Positions 8,987 through 16,742 of a stretch of DNA of 64,000 nt are shown here, in pieces. Numbering within the stretch: position 1 is the first letter of the stretch; every line of letters begins with the position of its first letter. The notes beneath the pieces were generated by a model, which saw nothing but the letters and a program-made list of their open reading frames with translations, made no database searches and was not told the DNA's origin. This stretch comes from Ferrovibrio sp035304305. Its GTDB lineage: Bacteria; Pseudomonadota; Alphaproteobacteria; Ferrovibrionales; Ferrovibrionaceae. The translations under genes were made by a program, and so were the position numbers. The stretch is from NCBI RefSeq assembly GCF_035304305.1, contig NZ_DATGQG010000038.1, positions 8,924 through 72,923 on the forward strand, in the 5' to 3' direction.

Positions 8987-9559
8987 TCAGTCCTTGGCGC
9001 GCTCCATGTAGACGCCGCCTTCCTGGATGTTGATCACGATGCGCACGCCTGCGGTGATATGCGGCGGCACCATGACGCGCTGGCCGTTGGAGACGATCGC
9101 CGGCTTGTAGGAGGAGGAGGCCGTCTGGCCCTTCACCGTCGGCTCGGTTTCGGTGATCTCCATCACCACGGTCTGCGGCAGGGTGACCGAAACCGGCCTG
9201 CCCTCATAGAGCGCGATCTCGACATGCATGCCGTCCTGCAGCCAGACCGCCTGGTCGCCCACCACGTCGGCCGGCACCGGGATCTGCTCGTAGGTCTCGA
9301 TATCCATGAAGGTGATCGTGTCGCCCTCGGTGAACAGGTACTGGAATTCGCGGGTGTCGATGAAGACGCGCTCGACCGACTCGGTGGTGCGGTAGCGCTC
9401 GGTGGTCTTCAGGCCGGTCGCCAGGTCGCGCAGATCGAGCTGCGTCACCGGCGTGCCCTTGCCGGGCTGGATGTTCTGGGCGGTCAGCACGGCGAAAAGC
9501 TTACCGTTGATCTCGACCACGTTGCCCTTGCGCAACTGGTTGGCGTTCACCTTGGCCAT
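8987..9559 (-). CDS. efp: Elongation factor P
   Basis: A 190-residue EF-P, which binds between the ribosomal P and E sites and relieves stalling at polyproline stretches. The N-terminal KOW-like domain has the tip loop QPGKGTPVTQ, in which Lys34 is the residue that is beta-lysylated in EpmA-dependent species. Two OB-fold domains follow (for example ITFMDIETYEQIPVP and VMVPPHITAGVRIVINIQEGG). The ATG at 9559 (MAKVNANQLRKG) is chosen over a longer frame because it matches the family N-terminus. It is divergent from epmA, its predicted modifying enzyme. Confidence 0.96.
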   Translation of the reverse strand: MAKVNANQLRKGNVVEINGKLFAVLTAQNIQPGKGTPVTQLDLRDLATGLKTTERYRTTESVERVFIDTREFQYLFTEGDTITFMDIETYEQIPVPADVVGDQAVWLQDGMHVEIALYEGRPVSVTLPQTVVMEITETEPTVKGQTASSSYKPAIVSNGQRVMVPPHITAGVRIVINIQEGGVYMERAKD

Positions 9560-9675
9560 ACATGTCTCTCCGGAAACGAATAGCGGGCCCCGAGCTTGCT
9601 GCGGACCCGCTTGCGAAAATGCCGGGCGGAAACTATCAGGTCGGATATTCCTTCTCAACCCGGGTCAGCGCGAAA

Positions 9676-10740
9676 ATGCAGGATGGCGGCAGTTCGGGAC
9701 GGGCGCCCTGGTGGCGGCCCGACATCTATGCCCGGCGGCGGCCGAATCTGCAGGTGCGCCAGGCCGTCCTGCGCGCCATCCGCGACTGGTTTTCCGGCGA
9801 AGGTTTCGCTGAGGTGGAGACCCCGGCGCTCCAGGTTTCGCCCGGGCTGGAGCCGCATCTGAAGGCCTTCGCCACCGAGCTGGAACTTCCGGGCGGCGAG
9901 CGGCAGACGCTCTATCTCCATACCTCGCCGGAATTCGCCATGAAGAAGCTGCTGGCCGCCGGCGAGGACAGGCTGTTCCAGCTGGCGCCGGTCTTCCGCA
10001 ATGGCGAGCGCGCCGCCCTGCATCATCCCGCCTTCCTGATGCTGGAATGGTACCGCGCCGGCGAGGATTACCGCCGGATCATGGAGGATTGCGAGCAGCT
10101 GCTGCGGGCGGTGGCCCGGGCAGCGCAGCGGCCCGTGCTGCGCTGGCAGGGGCAGGAGGCCGTGATCGACCGGCCGTGGCAGTATCTGACCGTGCATGAG
10201 GCGCTCGCGCGTTTCGCCGGCCTCGATCTTGCCGCCTGCATCGGCACCGATCCGCTGCAGCCCGATCTTGCCGCCATGCGCCAGGCCTGCCAGCGCATCG
10301 GCGTGCGCGTCTCCGACGGCGACAGCTGGGACGACCTCTATTTCCGCGTCGCGCTGGAGAAGGTGGAGCCGCATCTCGGTATCGGCGCGCCCTGCATCCT
10401 TTACGATTATCCGATCCACATGGCGGCGCTCAGCAGGCCGAAACAGGATGCGCCGCATCTGGCGGAACGCTTCGAGCTCTATGCCTGCGGCGTGGAACTC
10501 GCCAATGCGTTTTCCGAACTCACCGACGCGGCCGAGCAGGACCGCCGCTTCAGGGCCGATATGGCGCTGAAGAAGCAGCTCTACGGCTACGATTACCCGG
10601 TCGATGCAGATTTCATCGCCGCGCTGGAGCATGGCCTGCCCGACTGCGCCGGCATCGCACTCGGCGTCGATCGCCTGATCATGCTGCTGACCGGCGCGGA
10701 CCGGATCGAGGAGGTGCTGTGGCTGCCGGTGAGCGAATGA
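9676..10740 (+). CDS. epmA: EF-P lysine34 lysyltransferase EpmA (GenX/PoxA/YjeA)
   Basis: About 354 residues, a class II lysyl-tRNA synthetase-like catalytic domain with no anticodon-binding domain. Motif 2 is visible as VFRNGERAALHHPAFLMLEWYRAG and motif 3 as GIALGVDRLIMLL. These features define EpmA, which activates (R)-beta-lysine and attaches it to Lys34 of EF-P. The start is uncertain: ATG at 9676 gives the best length, while in-frame codons at 9562 and 9619 would add an unsupported N-terminus. It diverges from efp. Its last base overlaps the next gene through ATGA at 10737-10740. Confidence 0.92.
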   Translation: MQDGGSSGRAPWWRPDIYARRRPNLQVRQAVLRAIRDWFSGEGFAEVETPALQVSPGLEPHLKAFATELELPGGERQTLYLHTSPEFAMKKLLAAGEDRLFQLAPVFRNGERAALHHPAFLMLEWYRAGEDYRRIMEDCEQLLRAVARAAQRPVLRWQGQEAVIDRPWQYLTVHEALARFAGLDLAACIGTDPLQPDLAAMRQACQRIGVRVSDGDSWDDLYFRVALEKVEPHLGIGAPCILYDYPIHMAALSRPKQDAPHLAERFELYACGVELANAFSELTDAAEQDRRFRADMALKKQLYGYDYPVDADFIAALEHGLPDCAGIALGVDRLIMLLTGADRIEEVLWLPVSE

Positions 10741-11405
10741 CGACGGCGCGGGCCGCCACGATACTCCTTCTGCTGGTCGTCGCCGCCTGCGCGCCGCGGC
10801 AGCTGCCGCAGCTGCCGCCCCCGCCGGTGGTGGCGCCGTCGGGCGATCTGCGGCTCTGGCCGAACCGGGATGCCATCCAGTCCGCCTGCCTCAACGATCT
10901 CGCCGCCACCGGGGCCGAATTCGAGCTGATCGCCCAGGCCCAGCCGGGGAAGGGCGGCTGCACGCTGGTCAACGGCGTGCGGCTGATCCGCACCGGTGTG
11001 CCGCTGAACCGGCCGGTGGAAGTGACCTGTCCACTGGCGCTGCGGCTGATGCAGTTCGAGCGCGAGGTGATGCAGCCCGAGGCCTTGCGCGTGTTCGGCA
11101 AGCCGCTGGGCAGTATCAATCACGCCGGCGGTTTCAACTGTAAGCGCATGACCGGCAACGGCGCCCGGATCAGCGAACATGGCCATGGCCGCGCCATCGA
11201 CATCTGGGGTTTCACCCTGGCGGACGGCACGCGGATTTCGATCGCCGACCACTTCCGCGCCCGCGGGCGGGAAGGCGATTTCCTGCGGCAGGTCAGCCGG
11301 CAGGCCTGCCGCTATTTCTCGGTGGTGCTGGGGCCCAATGCCGATGCCAGCCATGCCAAGCATTTCCACTGGGATATCAGCCAGTGGAAGCGCTGCGGGG
11401 CGTAA
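10737..11405 (+). CDS. Extensin-like domain lipoprotein
   Basis: A 222-residue protein starting with a lipoprotein signal peptide (hydrophobic stretch ILLLLVVAAC, lipobox AAC), followed by a Pro-rich linker and an Extensin-like C-terminal domain (PF06904 type). That domain shows the conserved NHAGGFNCKRM, ISEHGHGRAIDIWGF and SHAKHFHWDIS motifs. The His/Asp pattern resembles D,D-peptidase/LAS-type metallopeptidase folds, so a cell-wall role is plausible, but no reaction is established for this family. It is translationally coupled to epmA by ATGA. Confidence 0.88.
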   Translation: MTTARAATILLLLVVAACAPRQLPQLPPPPVVAPSGDLRLWPNRDAIQSACLNDLAATGAEFELIAQAQPGKGGCTLVNGVRLIRTGVPLNRPVEVTCPLALRLMQFEREVMQPEALRVFGKPLGSINHAGGFNCKRMTGNGARISEHGHGRAIDIWGFTLADGTRISIADHFRARGREGDFLRQVSRQACRYFSVVLGPNADASHAKHFHWDISQWKRCGA

Positions 11406-11572
11406 GGCCAATATACAGGCCCGCAGATGGCGCAACAGCTGAACATCCAGTCGGTGGCAATGGCGAACCTGCAGCCCAGCATTTATCTCCAGCTTCTGCG
11501 CTGGGCGGCGTTCAGGGGTGCCAGGCGGCGACTGAATCGCAGCCCAGACGCCGGAAGCCGCGCAATTTGTTC
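11406..11572. other. Intergenic DNA between extensin gene and metZ promoter
   Basis: I see no convincing gene, hairpin or repeat in this stretch. Short open frames here lack coding character. The functional content of this 352-base gap (11406-11757) is concentrated in its second half, where the metZ promoter, riboswitch and terminator lie. Confidence 0.5.
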
Positions 11573-11601
11573 TTGACGGCGCCGCAGCCGCGCCGTATGA
11601 C
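11573..11601 (+). promoter_or_regulatory. Sigma70-type promoter for metZ leader
   Basis: TTGACG at 11573-11578 and TATGAC at 11596-11601 are separated by exactly 17 bases, a close fit to a sigma70 promoter. The predicted transcription start near 11608 falls just before the first paired base of the SAM-II aptamer (11612), so the whole aptamer would be transcribed with almost no extra 5' leader. Confidence 0.7.
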
Positions 11602-11608
11602 GCCTCGT

Positions 11609-11671
11609 CTTCGTGGTGATTTGAGCCGACCGGCTTGCGGACCACGTTAAACAAACCGCTAAAAGGTCGGG
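11609..11671 (+). promoter_or_regulatory. SAM-II (SAM-alpha) riboswitch
   Basis: The sequence carries the SAM-II hallmarks. P1 is CGTGG (11612-11616) paired with CCACG (11642-11646). GTGATTTG follows the 5' strand. The loop segment CCGACC (11626-11631) is the perfect complement of GGTCGG (11665-11670), forming the H-type pseudoknot. The conserved GTTAAACAA and GCTAAAAGG segments lie between. SAM-II aptamers are known upstream of metA, metX, metC and metZ genes in alphaproteobacteria, where S-adenosylmethionine represses expression. Here it precedes metZ, the expected target. Confidence 0.92.
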
Positions 11672-11681
11672 TGGTTTGACG

Positions 11682-11712
11682 AAACCCCGGGCCTGCGGTG
11701 CCGGGGTTTTTT
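11682..11712 (+). terminator. Intrinsic terminator downstream of SAM-II aptamer
   Basis: AAACCCCGG (11682-11690) pairs perfectly with CCGGGGTTT (11701-11709) across a 10-base loop, and the T-run reaches 11712. It lies 12 bases after the aptamer and before the metZ start, so it looks like the expression platform of a transcriptional riboswitch. A competing hairpin GGTTT-GACG-AAACC (11673-11686) uses the same AAACC bases and could serve as antiterminator. Confidence 0.75.
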
Positions 11713-11757
11713 GTTGCCCCCGCAGCGCGGTCCGGCCGAGACGATGGGCGCAGGACG

Positions 11758-12969
11758 ATGGACGACGCGAGCGGCGGCAAAGGGAAAAACACTCAGGGCT
11801 GGCGGCTGGCCACCCGCATGGTGCGCGGCGCCACGCAGCGTTCACCTTATGGCGAGACCTCGGAAGCCCTGTTCCTCAATTCCGGCTTCACCTACGAGAA
11901 TGCCGAGGCCGCGGAGGCACGGTTCAAGGGCGAGCAGCCCGGCTTCGTTTACAGCCGCTACGAAAACCCCACGGTGCGGATGTTCGAGCAGCGCATGGCG
12001 CTGATCGAGGGCGCCGAGGATGCGCGCGCCACCGCGAGCGGCATGGCCGCGGTGAATGCCGCGCTTACCTGCCAGCTGCGCGCCGGCGACGAGATCGTCT
12101 GCTCGCGCGCGGTCTTCGGGTCGATCGCCTATATCGTCAACGACCTGCTGCCGCGCTTCGGCGTGAAGAGCACCATGGTCGACGGCACCGATCTGGCGCA
12201 GTGGGAGGCGGCGATCACGCCGCGCACCAGGGTCGTATTCCTGGAGACGCCGGCCAATCCGACCCTGGAACTGGTCGACATTGCCGCGGTTGCCGCGCTG
12301 GCGCACCGGCATGGCGCGCGGCTGGTGATCGACAATGTGTTCGCCACCCCGGTGCTGCAGAAGCCGCTGGAACTGGGCGCCGATATCGTCGTCTATTCCG
12401 CCACCAAGCATATCGATGGCCAGGGCCGCTGCTTGGGCGGCATCGTGCTCGGCCCGAAAAGCTTCATCGAGGACGAACTTGCCCCCTACCTGAAGCATAC
12501 TGGCCCGGCGCTGAGCCCGTTCAACGCCTGGGTGCTGCTCAAGGGGCTGGAAACCCTGGAACTGCGGGTGGCCCGCCATGTGTCGAATGCCGCGAGCGTG
12601 GCGGATGCCCTGGCGGCCCATCCGCAGGTGGCAAAGCTGATCTACCCGGGCCGACCGGATCACCCCCAGCATGCCCTTGCCCGGCGCCAGATGAGCGCCG
12701 GCGGCGGCATGATCGCCTTCGCCCCGAAAGGCGGCAAGGCGGCGGCCTTCAGGTTCCTTAATGCGTTGAAAATAATCGATATTTCGAACAATCTGGGGGA
12801 TGCGAAGAGTCTGGTCACACATCCCGCGACGACAACCCACCAGAGGTTGAGCGAGGAGGAGCGTGCGCGGCTCGGTATCAGTGATGACCTGCTGCGACTG
12901 TCGGTTGGGCTGGAAGATCCCCGGGACCTGATCGAGGATCTGTTACAGGCCCTTGAAAATGCAAGTTGA
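11758..12969 (+). CDS. metZ: O-succinylhomoserine sulfhydrylase MetZ
   Basis: A 403-residue PLP enzyme of the Cys/Met metabolism family that makes homocysteine from O-succinylhomoserine and sulfide. The PLP lysine is Lys217 in VVYSATKHIDGQGR, and Asp192 (VIDNVFATP) is the cofactor-ring aspartate. The N-terminal pattern RMVRGATQRSPYGETSEALFLNSGF and RYENPTVRMFEQR are typical of MetZ rather than MetB. The SAM-II riboswitch directly upstream supports a methionine-pathway role. The ATG at 11758 is used; the annotated start could also be at 11821, since the first 20 residues are not conserved in the family. Confidence 0.93.
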   Translation: MDDASGGKGKNTQGWRLATRMVRGATQRSPYGETSEALFLNSGFTYENAEAAEARFKGEQPGFVYSRYENPTVRMFEQRMALIEGAEDARATASGMAAVNAALTCQLRAGDEIVCSRAVFGSIAYIVNDLLPRFGVKSTMVDGTDLAQWEAAITPRTRVVFLETPANPTLELVDIAAVAALAHRHGARLVIDNVFATPVLQKPLELGADIVVYSATKHIDGQGRCLGGIVLGPKSFIEDELAPYLKHTGPALSPFNAWVLLKGLETLELRVARHVSNAASVADALAAHPQVAKLIYPGRPDHPQHALARRQMSAGGGMIAFAPKGGKAAAFRFLNALKIIDISNNLGDAKSLVTHPATTTHQRLSEEERARLGISDDLLRLSVGLEDPRDLIEDLLQALENAS

Positions 12970-13118
12970 TCTGTGTTGCCCATCTGCCACAGGGGTGGAT
13001 TTTCGAATTTCCGCCACGCGTTAACGTTTCCGGACGGCCCGGGGCTGCTGCTATAGTTCCCTCAGGTTGAGGCGTCCCGAGTCCGCTGCGGCTCCAACAC
13101 GTTCCAAGGAGATTCTCG

Positions 13119-14159
13119 ATGAATGTTCGTATCGCTCTGCTGGCCGGCGCCGCCCTGGTGGGTCTGGCATCGGCCCCGGCGGTGGCGCAGGGCCAGGGTC
13201 CGTATGTCGGTATCGCCGGCGGTGCATCCTGGATTGAGGATGCCGACATTTCCGGTGCCGCGCCTGTCACCACGCTGGAGTTCGACACTGGCTGGGCTGC
13301 CCTGCTGAAGGGTGGCTATGCACTCGGCAACGGCCTGCGTCCGGAACTCGAACTCGGCATTCGCGACTGGGATGTCGACGGCGCCAACGGCGGCATCGCC
13401 GCGAGTGGCGAGCTGAAGATGTACACCGTCTTCGCCAATCTGAATTACGATTTCCTGCCAAACGGCAACTGGAGCCCCTATCTCGGCGCCGGCCTCGGTG
13501 TTGCCCGCTTCTCGGGTGACGTCACTGCCGGTGGCGTGACGGGCAGCGGCCAGGATACCACCTGGGCCGCACAGGGCATTGCCGGTCTGTGGTACGCGCT
13601 GAACAACAACTGGCTGGTGAGCGCGGATTATCGCTACCAGTTCGGCGGCGACCCCGATTTTGGCGGCGGCGTCGAGGGCGATCATTCGATCCACACCGTC
13701 ATGCTCGGTCTGACCTACCGCTTCGGCGCTCCGGCCCCCGCGCCGCAGCCCGCCGTTGCCGCTCCGGCTCCCGCGCCGGCTCCGGCCCCGGCTGCTGCCG
13801 CTCCGCCGCCGCCGCCGCCGCGTCTGCCCGAGACCTATGTCGTGTTCTTTGCCTTCGACCGCGCGGAAGTCAGCCCGGTTGCGGCGCAGGTGCTTGATCG
13901 CGCCATCGCTGACTTCCGGTCGACCGGCATGACCAACATCGTCATCGAGGGCCATGCCGACCGTTCGGGCAGCGATGCTTACAACCAGCGTCTGTCGCAG
14001 CGTCGTGCGGAATCGGTTGCCGCCTACCTGCGCAGCAAGGGCATCGGACAGAACGCGATCCAGACGGCCGCCTTCGGCGAAAGTCGTCCGCGCGTTCCGA
14101 CTGCCGACGGCGTCCGCAACGACGAGAACCGTCGCGCCGAACTGTTCCTGCGCAAGTAA
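13119..14159 (+). CDS. OmpA-family outer membrane protein (beta-barrel plus OmpA C-terminal domain)
   Basis: A 346-residue protein. Residues 1-23 form a Sec signal peptide ending at AVAQ. Residues ~25-205 are an eight-strand-type outer membrane beta-barrel (YVGIAGGASW, NLNYDFLPNGNWSPYLGAGLG, SADYRYQF, VMLGLTYRFG). A Pro/Ala-rich linker spans ~207-232. The OmpA peptidoglycan-binding domain follows (IVIEGHADRSGS, QRLSQRRAESVAAYL, NRRAELFLRK). An AAGGAG lies 8 bases before the ATG. Known family members anchor the outer membrane to peptidoglycan. It is monocistronic, with a strong terminator after it. Confidence 0.94.
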   Translation: MNVRIALLAGAALVGLASAPAVAQGQGPYVGIAGGASWIEDADISGAAPVTTLEFDTGWAALLKGGYALGNGLRPELELGIRDWDVDGANGGIAASGELKMYTVFANLNYDFLPNGNWSPYLGAGLGVARFSGDVTAGGVTGSGQDTTWAAQGIAGLWYALNNNWLVSADYRYQFGGDPDFGGGVEGDHSIHTVMLGLTYRFGAPAPAPQPAVAAPAPAPAPAPAAAAPPPPPPRLPETYVVFFAFDRAEVSPVAAQVLDRAIADFRSTGMTNIVIEGHADRSGSDAYNQRLSQRRAESVAAYLRSKGIGQNAIQTAAFGESRPRVPTADGVRNDENRRAELFLRK

Positions 14160-14179
14160 GCCGGCGCAGAACGTCATCG

Positions 14180-14216
14180 CGGCCGCTCCTGCGCAGGCAG
14201 GGGCGGCCGTTTCTTT
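14180..14216 (+). terminator. Intrinsic terminator after the OmpA-family gene
   Basis: A 13-base GC-rich arm (14180-14192) pairs with 14197-14209 with a single G-U pair and a 4-base loop, followed by TTTCTTTT. It starts 20 bases after the stop codon. The stem is long and stable, which suits a highly expressed outer membrane protein gene. Confidence 0.85.
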
Positions 14217-14316
14217 TGGCGGAGGCTCCTGCAGGGCGTCGTCCTGCCGGCTGGACATGACGACCGCAATCCCTAGATTATTGCCGTGATGTGGCACCAG
14301 CCGCGGACGGATTGGC

Positions 14317-14709
14317 ATGTATCAGCAGACCACACGCGACATCTCGGTAACCGTGGAGCCGATCTACCTTGAGGAGCAGTCCTCGCCGGACGAGGGCTAT
14401 TACGTCTGGGCCTACAACGTGAAGATCGAGAATGGCGGCGCAGATACCGTTCAGCTGCGCAGCCGCTACTGGCGCATCACCGACGCCCGCGGCCGGGTCC
14501 AGGAAGTGCGCGGGCCGGGCGTGGTGGGCGAGGAGCCGGTGCTCGGACCGGGCGAGAGTTTCGAATATACCAGCGGCACGCCGCTGCCGACCTCGTCGGG
14601 CTTCATGGTGGGCACCTACCAGATGGAGACCGAGAGCGGCGAGCAGTTCGAGGTGAATATCCCCGCTTTTTCGCTGGACCTGCCCCATGAGGCCCGCCGG
14701 GTCAACTGA
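14317..14709 (+). CDS. apaG: ApaG (DUF525) protein
   Basis: A 130-residue protein that is almost entirely one ApaG fibronectin-III-like beta domain. Visible motifs are VTVEPIYLEEQSSP, YVWAYNVKIEN, SRYWRITDARGRVQEVRGPGVVGEEPVLGPGESFEYTSG (the strongly conserved core) and FMVGTYQMETESGE. In enterobacteria apaG lies with apaH and is linked to Co/Mg efflux phenotypes, but its molecular role is not defined. In alphaproteobacteria it commonly lies near metZ, as here. Confidence 0.95.
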   Translation: MYQQTTRDISVTVEPIYLEEQSSPDEGYYVWAYNVKIENGGADTVQLRSRYWRITDARGRVQEVRGPGVVGEEPVLGPGESFEYTSGTPLPTSSGFMVGTYQMETESGEQFEVNIPAFSLDLPHEARRVN

Positions 14710-14783
14710 ACACGGCGGTGCCGGGACTGAATCCGGCATCACATTATGGCTTGCGCGAATGGCCTGCCGCCGCCGGAGTGGCC

Positions 14784-14789
14784 TATAAT
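14784..14789 (+). promoter_or_regulatory. Possible -10 element for folE
   Basis: A perfect TATAAT occurs 48 bases before the folE start, in an otherwise GC-rich region. No convincing -35 element stands at 16-18 bases upstream, so this is only a candidate extended or activator-dependent promoter. Confidence 0.3.
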
Positions 14790-14836
14790 CCGGGCGGGGC
14801 AGACCGACCGATCCGTCGCCAGCCAGGAGAGATATC

Positions 14837-15487
14837 GTGAGCAACGCACCCAAATCAGGCGCCGCGAAGGCGATTGCCAATCTGGTCGAGCGGCCCGATG
14901 TGGTTCGACCGAGCCGCGCGGAAGCCGAGGAGGCCGTGCGCACGCTGCTGCGCTGGGCCGGCGACGACCCGGAACGGGAAGGCCTGCGCGGCACGCCCGA
15001 CCGCGTGGTGCGGTCCTACGAGGAATTCTTCGCCGGCTACAAGGAGGATGCCGTCGCGCTGCTGGAGCGCACCTTCGAGGAAATCGACGGCTATGACGAG
15101 ATGGTCGTCCTGCGCGACATCCGGCTGGAAAGCTACTGCGAGCATCACATGGTGCCGATCGTCGGCAAGGCCCACGTCGCCTATCTGCCGAGTACCCGCG
15201 TGGTCGGCATCTCGAAACTGGCACGTGTGGTGGAAGTCTACGCCAAGCGGCTGCAGATCCAGGAAAAGATGACCGCCCAGATCGCCAACACGATCAGCGC
15301 CGTGCTGCAGCCGCGCGGCGTCGCCGTGGTGATCGAGGCGGCGCATCAGTGCATGACCACCCGCGGCGTGCACAAGCCGGGCGTCACCATGGTGACCAGC
15401 CGCATGCTGGGCGCTTTCCGGGAGGATCCGCGCACACGGCAGGAATTCCTCGCCATGATCGGCAATCCGGCCAGCCGGGCCGAGTGA
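14837..15487 (+). CDS. folE: GTP cyclohydrolase I FolE
   Basis: A 216-residue FolE, which converts GTP to 7,8-dihydroneopterin triphosphate, the first step toward folate (and pre-queuosine in many bacteria). The zinc ligands are visible as Cys101 and His104 in YCEHHMVPIVG and Cys172 in HQCMTTRGV. The GTP-binding SKLARVVEVYAKRLQIQE segment is intact. ATATC then GTGAGC at 14837 supplies a GTG start; the Shine-Dalgarno AGGAGA is 14824-14829. The N-terminal ~25 residues are variable, as usual in the family. Confidence 0.96.
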   Translation: MSNAPKSGAAKAIANLVERPDVVRPSRAEAEEAVRTLLRWAGDDPEREGLRGTPDRVVRSYEEFFAGYKEDAVALLERTFEEIDGYDEMVVLRDIRLESYCEHHMVPIVGKAHVAYLPSTRVVGISKLARVVEVYAKRLQIQEKMTAQIANTISAVLQPRGVAVVIEAAHQCMTTRGVHKPGVTMVTSRMLGAFREDPRTRQEFLAMIGNPASRAE

Positions 15488-15533
15488 ACCTGCCGCCGAT
15501 CAACGCTATCGCACCACCCACCTGAACCCGGTC

Positions 15534-16742
15534 ATGACATCCGCACAGCCTGTCCCCAGTCGCGCTGCGCTGGACTGGATCGAACGCCTGATCGCCTTCG
15601 ACACCACCAGCCGCCTCAGCAACCTCGCCCTCATCGATGCGATTGCCGATTATCTGGCGCAGCATGGCATCGCCTCCGAACGCATCTTCGACGCGACGCG
15701 GACGAAGGCGAATCTCTACGCCACGATCGGGCCGAAGGACCGGCCGGGCATCGTACTCTCGGGCCATACCGACGTGGTGCCGGTGGACGGCCAGCCCTGG
15801 TCGAGCGATCCGTTCCGCGTGGTCGAGCGCGGCGGCAGGCTGTTCGGCCGCGGCACCGCGGACATGAAGAGCTTCATCGCGATCTGCCTGGCCATGCTGC
15901 CCGAGATGCTGGCCAGGCCGCTCAGCGTGCCGCTGCATTTCGCCTTCTCCTATGACGAGGAGGTCGGCTGTTTCGGGGTACATGGCATCGTCGATTACGT
16001 GAAGCACAGCGGCATGATGCCGCGGCTGGCGATCATCGGCGAGCCGACCGAGATGCAGGTCGTCACCGCGCACAAGAGCGTCTGCGCCTGCAACACGGTG
16101 GTGCGCGGGCTGGAGGCGCATTCCTCGGCGACGCACCAGGGCGTCAATGCCGTGCAGGTCGCCGGCGAGCTGATCGCGGAGATGAATCGGCTCCAGCGCG
16201 AATACCAGAAGCCGGAGCATTGCGACCACCGCTTCACCCCGCCGCATACCACCATCACGGTGGGGCAGGTGCATGGCGGCACCGCGCGCAACATCCTCGC
16301 CCGCGAATGCCTGCTGGAATGGGATGTGCGCAGCGTGAAGCCCGAGCACGATCTGGCCATCTTCGATGCCGTGCAGAAATTCGCCGAGGAACAGCTGCTG
16401 CCCGACATGCGGAAGGTCCATGCCGGCACGGGGATCGAGACGAAGATGGTGGCGCGCGTGCCGGGCTTCCTGCCCGTGGGCGTCAATCCGGCCGAGACGC
16501 TGGCGCTCCGGCTGGCCGGCCAGAACCAGACCCATGCGGTCGCCTATGGCACCGAGGCCGGCATCTTCCACGAGGCGGGCATTCCTGCCGTGGTCTGCGG
16601 ACCGGGCAATATCCGCGAGGCGCACAAGCCGGACGAATATATCGAACTGTCGGAAGTCGCCGCCGGCGAGGCCTTCATGCAGAGGCTGATCGATTTCTGC
16701 CGCGACGACGGCAGCCTGTCATTCCTGCAGGATGCGGTCTAG
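15534..16742 (+). CDS. argE: Acetylornithine deacetylase ArgE
   Basis: A 402-residue M20-family metallohydrolase that removes acetate from N-acetylornithine in arginine synthesis. Co-catalytic metal motifs are visible: SGHTDVVPV, RGTADMKSF (bridging Asp) and YDEEVGCFG (Glu base and ligand), with GTEAGIFHEAGIPAVVCGPG at the C-terminus. The dimerisation lid domain sits in the middle. Length is typical. Its 3' end overlaps the convergent hutF gene by 24 bases. M20 deacylases of related specificity exist, so the substrate is inferred from close match to the ArgE pattern. Confidence 0.9.
   Translation: MTSAQPVPSRAALDWIERLIAFDTTSRLSNLALIDAIADYLAQHGIASERIFDATRTKANLYATIGPKDRPGIVLSGHTDVVPVDGQPWSSDPFRVVERGGRLFGRGTADMKSFIAICLAMLPEMLARPLSVPLHFAFSYDEEVGCFGVHGIVDYVKHSGMMPRLAIIGEPTEMQVVTAHKSVCACNTVVRGLEAHSSATHQGVNAVQVAGELIAEMNRLQREYQKPEHCDHRFTPPHTTITVGQVHGGTARNILARECLLEWDVRSVKPEHDLAIFDAVQKFAEEQLLPDMRKVHAGTGIETKMVARVPGFLPVGVNPAETLALRLAGQNQTHAVAYGTEAGIFHEAGIPAVVCGPGNIREAHKPDEYIELSEVAAGEAFMQRLIDFCRDDGSLSFLQDAV

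Noticed and set aside
12970..13118. Promoter for the OmpA-family gene (TATAGT at 13052)
   Set aside because: The -10-like element has no acceptable -35 at the right spacing, so I do not list it as a feature.
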